Below the pieces are notes generated by a model. That model saw nothing but the letters and a program-made list of their open reading frames with translations. It was not told the origin of the DNA and did not search any database. A stretch of DNA of 15,518 bases from Acidimicrobiales bacterium (GTDB lineage Bacteria; Actinomycetota; Acidimicrobiia; Acidimicrobiales; JABEUL01), in the NCBI GenBank assembly GCA_013044465.1, contig JABEUL010000178.1:1-15518 (forward strand), read 5' to 3'. A program made the position numbers and the translations under genes. Below are positions 6,293 to 13,327 of the stretch, one piece after another (position 1 is the stretch's first letter; each line of letters starts with the position of its first letter).

Positions 6293-7540
6293 ATGGCTTC
6301 TGAACAATTTGAGACCTCAAGAAAAGAGACCACGGGCACAGAAAGCAGAATTTCCGAGCTGATTTCTGCTATCAAACCCTCGGCTACTTTAGCTGTGGAT
6401 GCTAAAGCCAAGGCTCTTAAGGCCAAAGGTGAGCCCGTGATCGGATTTGGGGCAGGTGAGCCGGACTTTGCAACACCTGAATTCATTGTGGAAGCAGCAA
6501 TCAAAGCGGCCAGTGACAAGGCCATGCATAAATACACCCCTACTTCGGGGCTTCCAGCACTGAGAGAAGCTATTGTCCAAAAAACCCTTCGTGACTCTGG
6601 ACTTTCAATATCTACATCGCAGGTCCTAGTGACAAATGGTGGAAAACAAGCAATTTCAAATGCTTGTTTGACACTTCTCGACCCAGGAGACGAAGTTCTT
6701 TTGCCTGTTCCCTACTGGACCACCTATCCAGAAGCCGTTGCATTAGCCAGAGCAGTGCCCGTTGAAGTTCCCACGTCAATTTACGATGACTTCCACGTCA
6801 CAGCTGAGGAGCTTGAAAAACACGTTACAAGTCGAACCAAAATGCTTATTTTGAACTCACCTTCTAACCCAAGTGGAGCAGTTCTAAGTGAAAGCGAAAT
6901 GTCTGAAATTGGAGATTTTGCCCTTGAACACGGACTTTGGGTACTCACTGATGAGATATATGAGCACCTCACCTACGGTGGACGTCCTTTGGTTTCACTA
7001 CCAGTTATTAAACCCGAGATAAGAGAGAAGTGCATTGTAGTCAATGGAGTGGCAAAAACTTATGCCATGACTGGCTGGAGGGTCGGCTGGATGATTGGTC
7101 CAAATGATGTCGTGGAAGCAGCAACTAACCTTCAGTCACATACCACCTCAAATGTCTCAAATATCTCCCAGATGGCCACTGTTGCCGCTCTAACTGGAGA
7201 TTTAAGTGCAGTTGCCGAGATGAAAGTTGCCTTTGAGAGGCGCAGGCAGAGTATTTTTAAGCTTTTCGGTGAGATAACTGGTGTAGTGTGCAAAGAACCA
7301 GAAGGTGCTTTTTATGCATTTCCTAGTTTCGAGAAGCTGTTAGGCAGAGAAATTAGGGGAGTAAAAGTTGAGACTACAGTAGAATTGGCTGAAATCGTGT
7401 TAGATCTGGCTAAGGTAGCTTTTGTGCCTGGAGAGGCTTTTGGAGCACCTGGTTATGGTCGCTTTTCGTATGCGCTTGCAGATGCAGATTTGGAAGAAGG
7501 TCTCAGCAGGTTGATTGAACTGTTTTCGGAGGTTAAATAA
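6293..7540 (+). CDS. aspC: Class I aminotransferase, aspartate aminotransferase-like
   Basis: This PLP enzyme probably interconverts aspartate/2-oxoglutarate and oxaloacetate/glutamate, and members of this subgroup may also accept prephenate. The 415 residues include GFGAGEPDFATP at 51-62, TSGLPALREAI near 84-94, NSPSNPSG at 188-195, Asp220 and Tyr223 in TDEIYEHL, the Schiff-base lysine Lys255 in NGVAKTYAMTGWRVGW, and a C-terminal GRFSYALA block with the substrate-carboxylate arginine. This is the class I-beta (Thermus-like) layout. The residue before the lysine is Ala where Ser is common, a mild oddity. There is no clear Shine-Dalgarno before the ATG. The stop abuts the serA start with no gap, so the two are one operon. 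The exact substrate is inferred. Confidence 0.87.
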   Translation: MASEQFETSRKETTGTESRISELISAIKPSATLAVDAKAKALKAKGEPVIGFGAGEPDFATPEFIVEAAIKAASDKAMHKYTPTSGLPALREAIVQKTLRDSGLSISTSQVLVTNGGKQAISNACLTLLDPGDEVLLPVPYWTTYPEAVALARAVPVEVPTSIYDDFHVTAEELEKHVTSRTKMLILNSPSNPSGAVLSESEMSEIGDFALEHGLWVLTDEIYEHLTYGGRPLVSLPVIKPEIREKCIVVNGVAKTYAMTGWRVGWMIGPNDVVEAATNLQSHTTSNVSNISQMATVAALTGDLSAVAEMKVAFERRRQSIFKLFGEITGVVCKEPEGAFYAFPSFEKLLGREIRGVKVETTVELAEIVLDLAKVAFVPGEAFGAPGYGRFSYALADADLEEGLSRLIELFSEVK

Positions 7541-9109
7541 GTGGCAAGAATTCTAGTTACAGAGGAGTTGGCTGACCGCGGGCTCGAGTTGATGCGAGAA
7601 GCTGGTCACCAAGTGGATGTGAGCCTTGGCCTGACACCAGATCAACTAAAAGAGGCCGTTGAAGGGGCTCATGCCCTTATTATTCGCTCAGCGACCAAGG
7701 TGACAGCCGAAGTCTTGGGCGCAGGGAAGTCCCTTGTTGTAGTGGGAAGAGCTGGCATTGGCCTTGACAACGTAGATGTAACTGAGGCTACAAAGCGCGG
7801 GGTCATGGTAGTCAATGCGCCCCAGTCCAACATTTTAAGTGCTGCAGAGCAGGCAATGGCTCTCATGTTGGCACAGGCCAGAAATATCCCTCAGGCCCAT
7901 ACGGCGCTCACTGCAGGCAGGTGGGAGAGATCTAAATGGGAAGGCGTAGAACTCCACGGCAAGACTCTGGGAGTAGTTGGACTCGGTCGAGTTGGGGCAT
8001 TGGTGGCTCAACGAGCCCTCGCATTTGGAATGAGGCTAATTGCATACGACCCCTACGTCTCAGCAGAGAGAGCCAAGCACATGGGCGTTGATCTCCTTCC
8101 TTTAGACGAGGTTATGGCTGAGTCTGATTTCATCTCAATTCACCTGCCAAAGACTCCAGAAACTGCTGGATTAATTGGAAAGGAGTTGTTAGCCAAGGCT
8201 AAAGCGGGTATTCGAATCATCAATACGGCACGTGGAGGAATTATTGACGAGGCGGCTCTTTACGACGCAATTAGCTCCGGCCATGTAGGAGGAGCGGGTC
8301 TTGACGTGTTTTCAAGTGAACCTTGTACGGATTCCCCACTTTTCACACTCCCAAATGTTGTGGTTACCCCTCACTTAGGAGCCTCAACTGTGGAAGCCCA
8401 AGACAAGGCTGGAATAACTATTGCAGAACAGGTTCTCCTGGCTCTAGAAGGTGCCTTTGTGCCTTTTGCAGTCAACATCAACGCAGCTGAGGCCTCAGCA
8501 GATGTCAGTCAGTTCTTAGGTCTAGCTGAACAACTGGGCAGGATTTTTGCTTGTCTCTCCGAGGGCCTTCCCGATCATCTGGAGATCGAATATCAAGGTG
8601 ACTTAGCAACTGAAGACACCCGGATCCTTACACTTTCAATTTTGAAAGGAATCTTTGCCGCAGGAACCGAAGAACCCGTTTCATACGTAAATGCCCCCCA
8701 GTTGGCAGCAGAGCGCGGATTAGATATTCGCGAAATGACAACGTCAACTAGCCGAGACTACAAAAACCTAATGACCCTAAGATCTTCAACTCATGCACTT
8801 TCTGGGACTTTGGTTGGAGTGCAATCCAGCCCGAGGATAGTAATGGTTGATGATCACATTGTCGAAGTTCCACCTGCTGAACACATGTTAGTGGTTAGAA
8901 ATGACGACCGACCTGGGATGATCGGCGTAGTTGGGACTCTTATGGGTACCCATAACATTGGTATTTCCTCGATGGCAGTTGGGCCATCGGCTGTTGGGCC
9001 AACTGCACTTATGGTGTTTTCCACAGGGCAAGCTGTCACAAATGAACTCCTCGACGAGCTTCGCTCCACCGAAGGAATCATCGATGTTCACCAGATTGGA
9101 GCATTTTAA
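7541..9109 (+). CDS. serA: D-3-phosphoglycerate dehydrogenase, long ACT-domain form
   Basis: It oxidises 3-phosphoglycerate to 3-phosphohydroxypyruvate with NAD+, the committed step to serine and the supplier of SerC's substrate. The 522 residues match the long mycobacterial-type enzyme. Visible features are VGRAGIGLDNVD at 68-79, GLGRVG dinucleotide motif at 147-152, and catalytic Arg231 (NTARGG), Glu260 (SSEP) and His278 (TPHLGAST). An intervening regulatory domain lies at about 310-440, and a C-terminal ACT domain begins near 448 with MLVVRNDDRPGMIGVV. In this class the two extra domains mediate serine feedback. The GTG start has GGAGG at 7528-7532, inside the aspC 3' end, 8 bases upstream. 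The next gene, leuA, has its own promoter and terminator-like leader. Confidence 0.96.
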   Translation: MARILVTEELADRGLELMREAGHQVDVSLGLTPDQLKEAVEGAHALIIRSATKVTAEVLGAGKSLVVVGRAGIGLDNVDVTEATKRGVMVVNAPQSNILSAAEQAMALMLAQARNIPQAHTALTAGRWERSKWEGVELHGKTLGVVGLGRVGALVAQRALAFGMRLIAYDPYVSAERAKHMGVDLLPLDEVMAESDFISIHLPKTPETAGLIGKELLAKAKAGIRIINTARGGIIDEAALYDAISSGHVGGAGLDVFSSEPCTDSPLFTLPNVVVTPHLGASTVEAQDKAGITIAEQVLLALEGAFVPFAVNINAAEASADVSQFLGLAEQLGRIFACLSEGLPDHLEIEYQGDLATEDTRILTLSILKGIFAAGTEEPVSYVNAPQLAAERGLDIREMTTSTSRDYKNLMTLRSSTHALSGTLVGVQSSPRIVMVDDHIVEVPPAEHMLVVRNDDRPGMIGVVGTLMGTHNIGISSMAVGPSAVGPTALMVFSTGQAVTNELLDELRSTEGIIDVHQIGAF

Positions 9110-9128
9110 ATCCAACTTAAAGCTGGAT

Positions 9129-9161
9129 TTGACACCACTATGCTTTGCCTGGCAATATACT
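9129..9161 (+). promoter_or_regulatory. Candidate leuA leader promoter
   Basis: TTGACA at 9129-9134 matches the -35 consensus, and TATACT at 9156-9161 is a good -10. The 21-base spacing is long, so the -10 may act mostly alone, as is common in actinobacteria. Transcription would begin near 9167-9169, at the ATG of the leader peptide, making that peptide leaderless. Confidence 0.5.
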
Positions 9162-9167
9162 AGTTAT

Positions 9168-9212
9168 ATGCAACATATAAGGATCATCTCAGAAAACTTG
9201 CTCCTTAGCTAG
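9168..9212 (+). CDS. leuA attenuation leader peptide
   Basis: A 14-codon frame encodes MQHIRIISENLLLS and ends in TAG at 9210-9212. Three consecutive leucine codons (TTG CTC CTT at 9198-9206) lie one codon before the stop, and the frame also contains three isoleucine codons. It sits between the candidate promoter and a two-hairpin region that ends in an intrinsic terminator upstream of leuA. This is the classic layout of ribosome-mediated leucine attenuation. No Shine-Dalgarno is visible, which fits a leaderless start. The role is inferred from position and codon content. Confidence 0.75.
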   Translation: MQHIRIISENLLLS

Positions 9213-9214
9213 AC

Positions 9215-9268
9215 GCGAGCGTTTCCACGCTCGCCATGACCTCCTGCGCAAAAGCCAGGAGGTTTTTT
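9215..9268 (+). terminator. Attenuator: two hairpins ending in an intrinsic terminator
   Basis: Hairpin 1 is GCGAGCG (9215-9221), loop TTTCCA, CGCTCGC (9228-9234). Hairpin 2 is ACCTCCTG (9239-9246), a 9-nt loop containing AAAA, CAGGAGGT (9256-9263), with a run of six T at 9263-9268. Hairpin 2 has all the features of a rho-independent terminator, yet lies 34 bases before leuA and not at an operon end. A competing pairing, 9180-9187 with 9236-9242 (7 bp with one bulged A), would occupy part of the terminator's 5' arm. Leu-codon bases GCTC (9200-9203) can also pair with GAGC (9217-9220). It may double as the serA terminator. Confidence 0.85.
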
Positions 9269-9302
9269 GTTGCCATGCAGGAAGATAGAAAGGTATACAC
9301 AA

Positions 9303-10868
9303 ATGGACAATAAGACAGACAAAAAAGGCGAACACTTAATAATCTTTGACACCACGCTAAGAGATGGCGAGCAATCACCTGGAATCTCACTTGACACAGC
9401 AGAAAAGCTCGAAATAGCAGAGCAGTTGGCAAGGCTTAGTGTCGACTACATCGAAGCTGGATTCCCCGTGGCAAGCCAAGGTGACTTTGAAGCTGTTGCT
9501 GCAATTGCCAAAAGTGTCGAAGGTCCTATAATTGCTGGCCTATCACGAACTCAACTGCATGACGTGGACAGATGTTGGGATGCCTTAAAGTTCGCTGAAA
9601 AGGCAAGAATTCACGTATTTATCTCCACTTCCCCATCTCACATGGAACACATGTTGCACATGGATCAGGCCCAAGTACTGGCCGAAGTTAAAAGTGGTGT
9701 CGGAAGAGCCAGGGAGCACACTGATGATGTGGAATTTTCTCCACAAGATGCGACTCGTACTCCACTTGATTTCATGATCGAAGTGCTTAACGTAGCAGTT
9801 GAAGCAGGGGCAACTTGTTTGAACATTCCTGACACAGTAGGTTACGGAATCCCGTGGGACTTTGGAGCTTTAATAACCTATGTCAGAAAGATGGTGCCTG
9901 GCGAGTACATTCTCTCTACTCACTGTCACAACGACTTGGGCCTAGCCACTGCTAACTCACTGGCTGGGGTCCAGGCCGGAGCCCGTCAAGTTGAGGTATG
10001 TGTAAATGGGATTGGTGAAAGAGCTGGCAATGCTGCACTTGAAGAAGTAGTAATGGCAGTAAATATTCGACCAGATCAATTCCCGGGTGTAACAACTACT
10101 GTCAATACTTCTGAGATTGCCAAGACTTCAAGGTTGGTAGCTCGATTGACAGGATATCCAGTTCAATACAATAAAGCAGTAGTTGGTCGCAATGCCTTTG
10201 CTCACGAGTCAGGAATCCATCAGCACGGAGTATTAGCGGAGAGATCTACCTATGAAATAATTGAGGCATCCTCGGTTGGTCAAGCAGGACGCCAGATTAT
10301 TCTGGGCAAACACTCTGGACGCCACGCATTCAGTGACACCTTAGAGAAGATGGGTTTAAAGGTCCAAGGGGATACTTTAAATGCAACATTCAACAGGTTT
10401 AAAGAACTTGCAGATAGGAAGGTACAAATTACTGAAGCCGACCTCGAAGCAATTGTGGCAGAAGAGTTAGGAACCGCAATTTCAAGCGAGTTCGTATTAG
10501 AAGAACTTGAAGTATCAGGCGGGACAGTTGCCCAGCCTATGGCACGAGTAGTTATTGACAAAGATGGCACCAAGTCTGAAGGAAAAGCCGAAGGAAACGG
10601 GATGATAGATGCAGCGTGTAACGCTTTATCAAATGCGACGGGAGTCAACGCAAAATTAAGCGAATTCAATGTGTCAGCTGTGACTGGAGGAATTGATGCT
10701 CTAGGTGATGTAGTAATTCAAGTTGAATCAAATGGCATAAAAGTCTCAGGGCGTGGAGTGTCAACTGACGTGGTTGAAGCCTCGGCAAGGGCTTATTTGA
10801 ATGCCGTGAACCGAATACTGAGGATGCGAGCTAGAGGTGATGAGCGCGAAGTGGAAATAGGCCCATAA
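9303..10868 (+). CDS. leuA: 2-isopropylmalate synthase
   Basis: It condenses acetyl-CoA with 2-oxoisovalerate, the committed step of leucine synthesis. ilvC, at the left edge, lies upstream in the same route. The frame could open at TTG 9267, but that start lies within the terminator T-run. The ATG at 9303 has AAAGG (9289-9293) 9 bases upstream and gives 521 residues, the length of the E. coli-type enzyme. FDTTLRDGEQSPG starts at residue 15, with metal ligands Asp16, His207 and His209 in THCHND and Asn243 in GERAGNAA. The TIM barrel is followed by a linker, and the C-terminal leucine-binding regulatory domain lies at roughly 390-515. Control is probably double: leader attenuation and leucine feedback. 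The longer LeuA form of mycobacteria is not what is seen here. Confidence 0.96.
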   Translation: MDNKTDKKGEHLIIFDTTLRDGEQSPGISLDTAEKLEIAEQLARLSVDYIEAGFPVASQGDFEAVAAIAKSVEGPIIAGLSRTQLHDVDRCWDALKFAEKARIHVFISTSPSHMEHMLHMDQAQVLAEVKSGVGRAREHTDDVEFSPQDATRTPLDFMIEVLNVAVEAGATCLNIPDTVGYGIPWDFGALITYVRKMVPGEYILSTHCHNDLGLATANSLAGVQAGARQVEVCVNGIGERAGNAALEEVVMAVNIRPDQFPGVTTTVNTSEIAKTSRLVARLTGYPVQYNKAVVGRNAFAHESGIHQHGVLAERSTYEIIEASSVGQAGRQIILGKHSGRHAFSDTLEKMGLKVQGDTLNATFNRFKELADRKVQITEADLEAIVAEELGTAISSEFVLEELEVSGGTVAQPMARVVIDKDGTKSEGKAEGNGMIDAACNALSNATGVNAKLSEFNVSAVTGGIDALGDVVIQVESNGIKVSGRGVSTDVVEASARAYLNAVNRILRMRARGDEREVEIGP

Positions 10869-10872
10869 TCCC

Positions 10873-11106
10873 CTAAGGTCCAATCAAATTGCTTGAGAAC
10901 GACTTCGTGCTTATGATGGCGTCAGAAAGATTATCTATGTGCGTCGAAAGCATAACTGGTGGTGTCTCGGACGTGGTGTTCTGCCAATAGTCCAAAAAGA
11001 GCACTGGGTTCTCAAGTCGATGCGCACATCTTAGGCACCGGCTGAGGTTAGCGGGGCTTCTCCATTTATGTGAGTTTGCCCCACAACACCAATAGTTGTG
11101 GGGCAA
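10873..11106 (-). CDS. Doubtful small Cys-rich ORF
   Basis: A 77-codon frame opens at TTG 11106 and contains WCCGANSHKW followed by LSRCLRCAHRLENP, two cysteine pairs about 16 residues apart that could bind zinc. I do not recognise a family. There is no Shine-Dalgarno, and the start is embedded in the 13-bp stem-loop at 11075-11107, which weakens the case. The stop lies four bases from leuA, in convergent orientation. It may be a fragment of a mobile-element protein or chance. Confidence 0.2.
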   Translation of the reverse strand: MPHNYWCCGANSHKWRSPANLSRCLRCAHRLENPVLFLDYWQNTTSETPPVMLSTHIDNLSDAIISTKSFSSNLIGP

Positions 11107-11107
11107 A
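11075..11107. repeat. Perfect 13-bp inverted repeat (stable stem-loop)
   Basis: TTTGCCCCACAAC (11075-11087) and GTTGTGGGGCAAA (11095-11107) are perfect reverse complements around a 7-nt loop, ACCAATA. The stem would be very stable. Neither side has a T-run, so it is not a textbook terminator, though it may cap the leuA transcript 207 bases after the stop. A mobile-element end is another possibility. Confidence 0.85.
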
Positions 11108-11177
11108 TATTAACTAATTTGTCATTTGAATTCTTTCCACGTTTGCCCAGTCTCAATCAGACAGTCAAGTAATTAGA

Positions 11178-11227
11178 ATATGCATTGGATCTTGGAGACA
11201 TACACCGTCATACGATTGAATGCATAT
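11178..11227. repeat. AT-rich 9-bp inverted repeat
   Basis: ATATGCATT (11178-11186) and AATGCATAT (11219-11227) form a perfect inverted repeat around 32 bases. It lies in the roughly 300-base space before the glycosyltransferase, where I see no gene longer than 16 codons. It could be an operator for the downstream gene. This is low-complexity sequence, so significance is modest. Confidence 0.35.
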
Positions 11228-11360
11228 ATTAGGGCCAGTGCAATCATAATAATCCTCCGTCGGGAAACTTGGCTCAACCCCCTACAAATTAAGCATCAAT
11301 TACTGAAGAACGTACACTTTCAATGAGTCAACACCGGACCAACCCACAGTCGCCTAAGCC

Positions 11361-11408
11361 ATGATAAAATCCTTGAAACGCCAACTTGCACGATTATTGC
11401 CGAGATGA
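11361..11408 (+). CDS. 15-residue ORF preceding the glycosyltransferase
   Basis: ATG to TGA encodes MIKSLKRQLARLLPR, a basic amphipathic peptide. Its stop overlaps the GAGG that serves the next gene, and the next start is 8 bases on, so it could couple translation. It also resembles the N-terminus of larger polysaccharide enzymes and may be a truncated gene start. No Shine-Dalgarno was seen. Status uncertain. Confidence 0.25.
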   Translation: MIKSLKRQLARLLPR

Positions 11409-11415
11409 GGTTATT

Positions 11416-12504
11416 TTGGATAAGGCTTCCAAAATTAAAGTGCTCTACGGAGTAATTGCAGATGTGCACAACACGAATGCTCAAAGCCAAAATGCAAGAG
11501 AAATTGGATTGCGGTTGAGCAAAGATGACTTTGAAGTTACCTACTTTGCGACTAATCCTGATCCCAAGCTTTTGCTGGCAGAGAACGTTAACATTTTAAT
11601 GCTCCCATCGCGGCTTTCAAACCTTTCACTAGCAAGACATTACCTCCGGTATGACTACGACATACTTATCTACCCGCCTTTTGATCGTGTGGCATCAATA
11701 ATAGAGAAACTCAAGTGGTTAAGAAAACCCTCTAAAGTGGTCTACCCTATCGAAGGTACGCTCGAATCTGTCAAGTCTTCATGGGCAGTTAAAAATCTAC
11801 TAGGCCTGATCGAAGGAGCTGACTTACGGGTATCACTCAGCAAGTTCATAGCGGACCAATTTATGACAGTAAAAGGGTTAAGTTCAGTTGTAATACCCAT
11901 AGGAGTAAACGTTGAAGATTTTGGAGATATAGATAGGACCAATAGGCATGGTCCAGTTAAGATTATTTCTATCTCTTCATTTACGCCTCGGAAAAATCTA
12001 CACTTCATCTTGAAAATTGCCCAAGAGATACCTCAAGATAGAATTGAGTTCATAATCATCGGCGCACCTTATGGAGATACTTCATATTTCGAATCGATGA
12101 AGAAAAGAGCTGACGAGAATGGTCTCAATAACATTAGATTTTTGGGACATAAAAATCGTGTCGAAGTGTCAGCACTGCTGAAAGAAGCCGATATCCATGT
12201 CCATACCAGCCACATAGAAGGTACTCCGAAAGTAATTTTAGAAGCGGCTGCTTCCGGGCTTCCCTCAGTCATATTCGATGACTATGAAGCTCCTTCAGTG
12301 GTCCAAGGTAGAACTGGATTTCAGGTAAATAATGATCAAGATTTCATTGAAAGCGTAAAGAGACTCGTCGATGACAAGGAGTTGCGCTTATTTATGGGGC
12401 AAAATGCATTTAGCATTATAAAAGATTTCTCATGGGAAGATATTTCACTTTCATGGGAGAAGGAACTAAAGAAGTTGTTTGGCAAGACTTCGTTGCTTCA
12501 TTGA
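11416..12504 (+). CDS. Glycosyltransferase, GT4-like (GT-B fold)
   Basis: It probably transfers a sugar from a nucleotide donor during surface polysaccharide assembly at the inner face of the membrane. The frame is open from TTG 11386, but the TTG at 11416 is preferred: GAGG at 11407-11410 is 5 bases upstream, and it leaves KIKVLYGVIADV, a normal GT-B opening strand. This gives 362 residues. The C-terminal domain shows IISISSFTPRKNLHF (hinge and start of the donor domain), FIIIGAPYGDTSYF, IRFLGHKNRVEV, ADIHVHTSH and the donor-site EGTPKVILE (E-x7-E), followed by AAASGLPSV. There is no signal peptide or membrane segment. The acceptor and sugar cannot be read from the sequence. UDP-glucuronate or UDP-xylose from the ugd-uxs pair are possible donors (inference). 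Confidence 0.87.
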   Translation: MDKASKIKVLYGVIADVHNTNAQSQNAREIGLRLSKDDFEVTYFATNPDPKLLLAENVNILMLPSRLSNLSLARHYLRYDYDILIYPPFDRVASIIEKLKWLRKPSKVVYPIEGTLESVKSSWAVKNLLGLIEGADLRVSLSKFIADQFMTVKGLSSVVIPIGVNVEDFGDIDRTNRHGPVKIISISSFTPRKNLHFILKIAQEIPQDRIEFIIIGAPYGDTSYFESMKKRADENGLNNIRFLGHKNRVEVSALLKEADIHVHTSHIEGTPKVILEAAASGLPSVIFDDYEAPSVVQGRTGFQVNNDQDFIESVKRLVDDKELRLFMGQNAFSIIKDFSWEDISLSWEKELKKLFGKTSLLH

Positions 12505-12695
12505 ATATGTCCGGGAAAACCAATCATAGGCTCAATTGATGATGTCCGCCTGGAGAGCGGTTCCACGAGGTATTTACGACTGGTTTTCTTGCCGCTGAAG
12601 TTTTCAAGAGTGATTTCTTTGGGATGTTTTTCGGCGAGATCCTCAATATAGCGGGATAGGACACCTGGGAGTAGTTGATCCACCATCTTTTTCAT
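12498..12695 (-). CDS. Unrecognised 65-codon ORF, possibly remnant
   Basis: An ATG frame encodes a basic peptide beginning MKKMVDQLLPGVLSRYIEDL and including LENFSGKKTSRKYLVEPLSRR. I do not recognise it. It has no visible Shine-Dalgarno and its last 7 bases overlap the end of the convergent glycosyltransferase. The amino-acid pattern looks like real coding history rather than a shadow, and the neighbouring IS66 fragment is on the same strand. A piece of a mobile-element gene is therefore plausible. Confidence 0.3.
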   Translation of the reverse strand: MKKMVDQLLPGVLSRYIEDLAEKHPKEITLENFSGKKTSRKYLVEPLSRRTSSIEPMIGFPGHIQ

Positions 12696-12864
12696 ATTAA
12701 GTTTTGACTTGGTTGAAGCATTTTTAAGGCAACTACTCAGTCATGTCTAGGCAAGTGATGGATTCGGTGCCTATAACTCGTAATACGGCAGAAGTAATGA
12801 ATGAGCGAGCTGGTGCTGGCATCGGTTATCATCCAAGGATCTGCAGCTATGAGACACTCTAGTA
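12696..12864. other. Gap within degraded mobile DNA
   Basis: No gene is visible. This lies between two minus-strand coding remnants and probably belongs to the same decayed element. No terminal inverted repeat or target-site duplication could be identified by eye. Confidence 0.4.
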
Positions 12865-13285
12865 TATTGAGTGGATTCCTGGCATCTTGGCATAAACGTC
12901 TACGCGTTTAAGCAGATTTTTGGCCAAGGTCCTTTTAATCCTTACCCGTTTTTCAGATGATGGTTGTTCTGGGATTGCAATGTGACCAGCGGCAATGAAT
13001 TTTTTGTAGTTATCCATGATTTTGACTACCTCGTTCTTCTGTAGCGATGTTGTGTCATGGGCTTTCTTAATCTGCACTAATTGCCAGGTTTCAATGTGCG
13101 ATCTGGCCAAGTCAGAGGTGCAACTTTCCCTTTAGTTTCACTAACGGCATCCAATTCCCGAAGGATGTGAAAGTTGCATAATTGATGTGCAACAGAGATG
13201 TATTTGCAATAGAGAGACCGGCCATCGTGGACCACAGGGCCCCTTAGGTTATGAAATACATTATGACAAGCAGATGTAAATTCTA
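12865..13285 (-). pseudogene. Decayed IS66-type transposase fragment
   Basis: On the minus strand, one frame (from about 13285 to 13107) reads PVVHDGRSLYCKYISVAHQL and directly on as CNFHILRELDAVSE. This matches the VHDGW...HALCNAHLLREL core of IS66-family DDE transposases. It then runs into a stop. The sequence continues in a different frame (13110-12865) with ETWQLVQIKKAHDTT, KIMDNYKKFIAAG and RIKRTLAKNLLKRVDVY. This corresponds to the next IS66 segment, an (I/L)xAGxxANP-like stretch followed by KxxKARNLLxRL. The expected downstream block with the conserved acidic residue (xVPFxNNxAERDxR) is absent. A frameshift near 13105-13112 and truncation at both ends mean it cannot be an active transposase. 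Confidence 0.72.
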
Positions 13286-13327
13286 AATAATGTAATGAAC
13301 TAGCTGGTAGCGTTAGAGGGACTTGAG

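Noticed and set aside
9140..9163. Seven-codon frame MLCLAIY as an alternative leuA leader peptide
   Set aside because: It overlaps the likely -10 box, so it would lie upstream of the transcription start, and it has two separated Leu codons rather than a tandem run.
9267..9302. Longer leuA start at TTG 9267
   Set aside because: The codon lies in the terminator T-run with no usable ribosome site. ATG 9303 has AAAGG at good spacing and gives the family length.
10280..10669. 129-codon minus-strand frame inside leuA
   Set aside because: It is the antisense of the conserved LeuA C-terminal half, with Ser/Pro-rich composition typical of a shadow frame.
10920..11070. tRNA-like GGTTCTCAAGTCG stretch downstream of leuA
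   Set aside because: I could not build acceptor, D and anticodon arms around it, and the T-arm match is imperfect.
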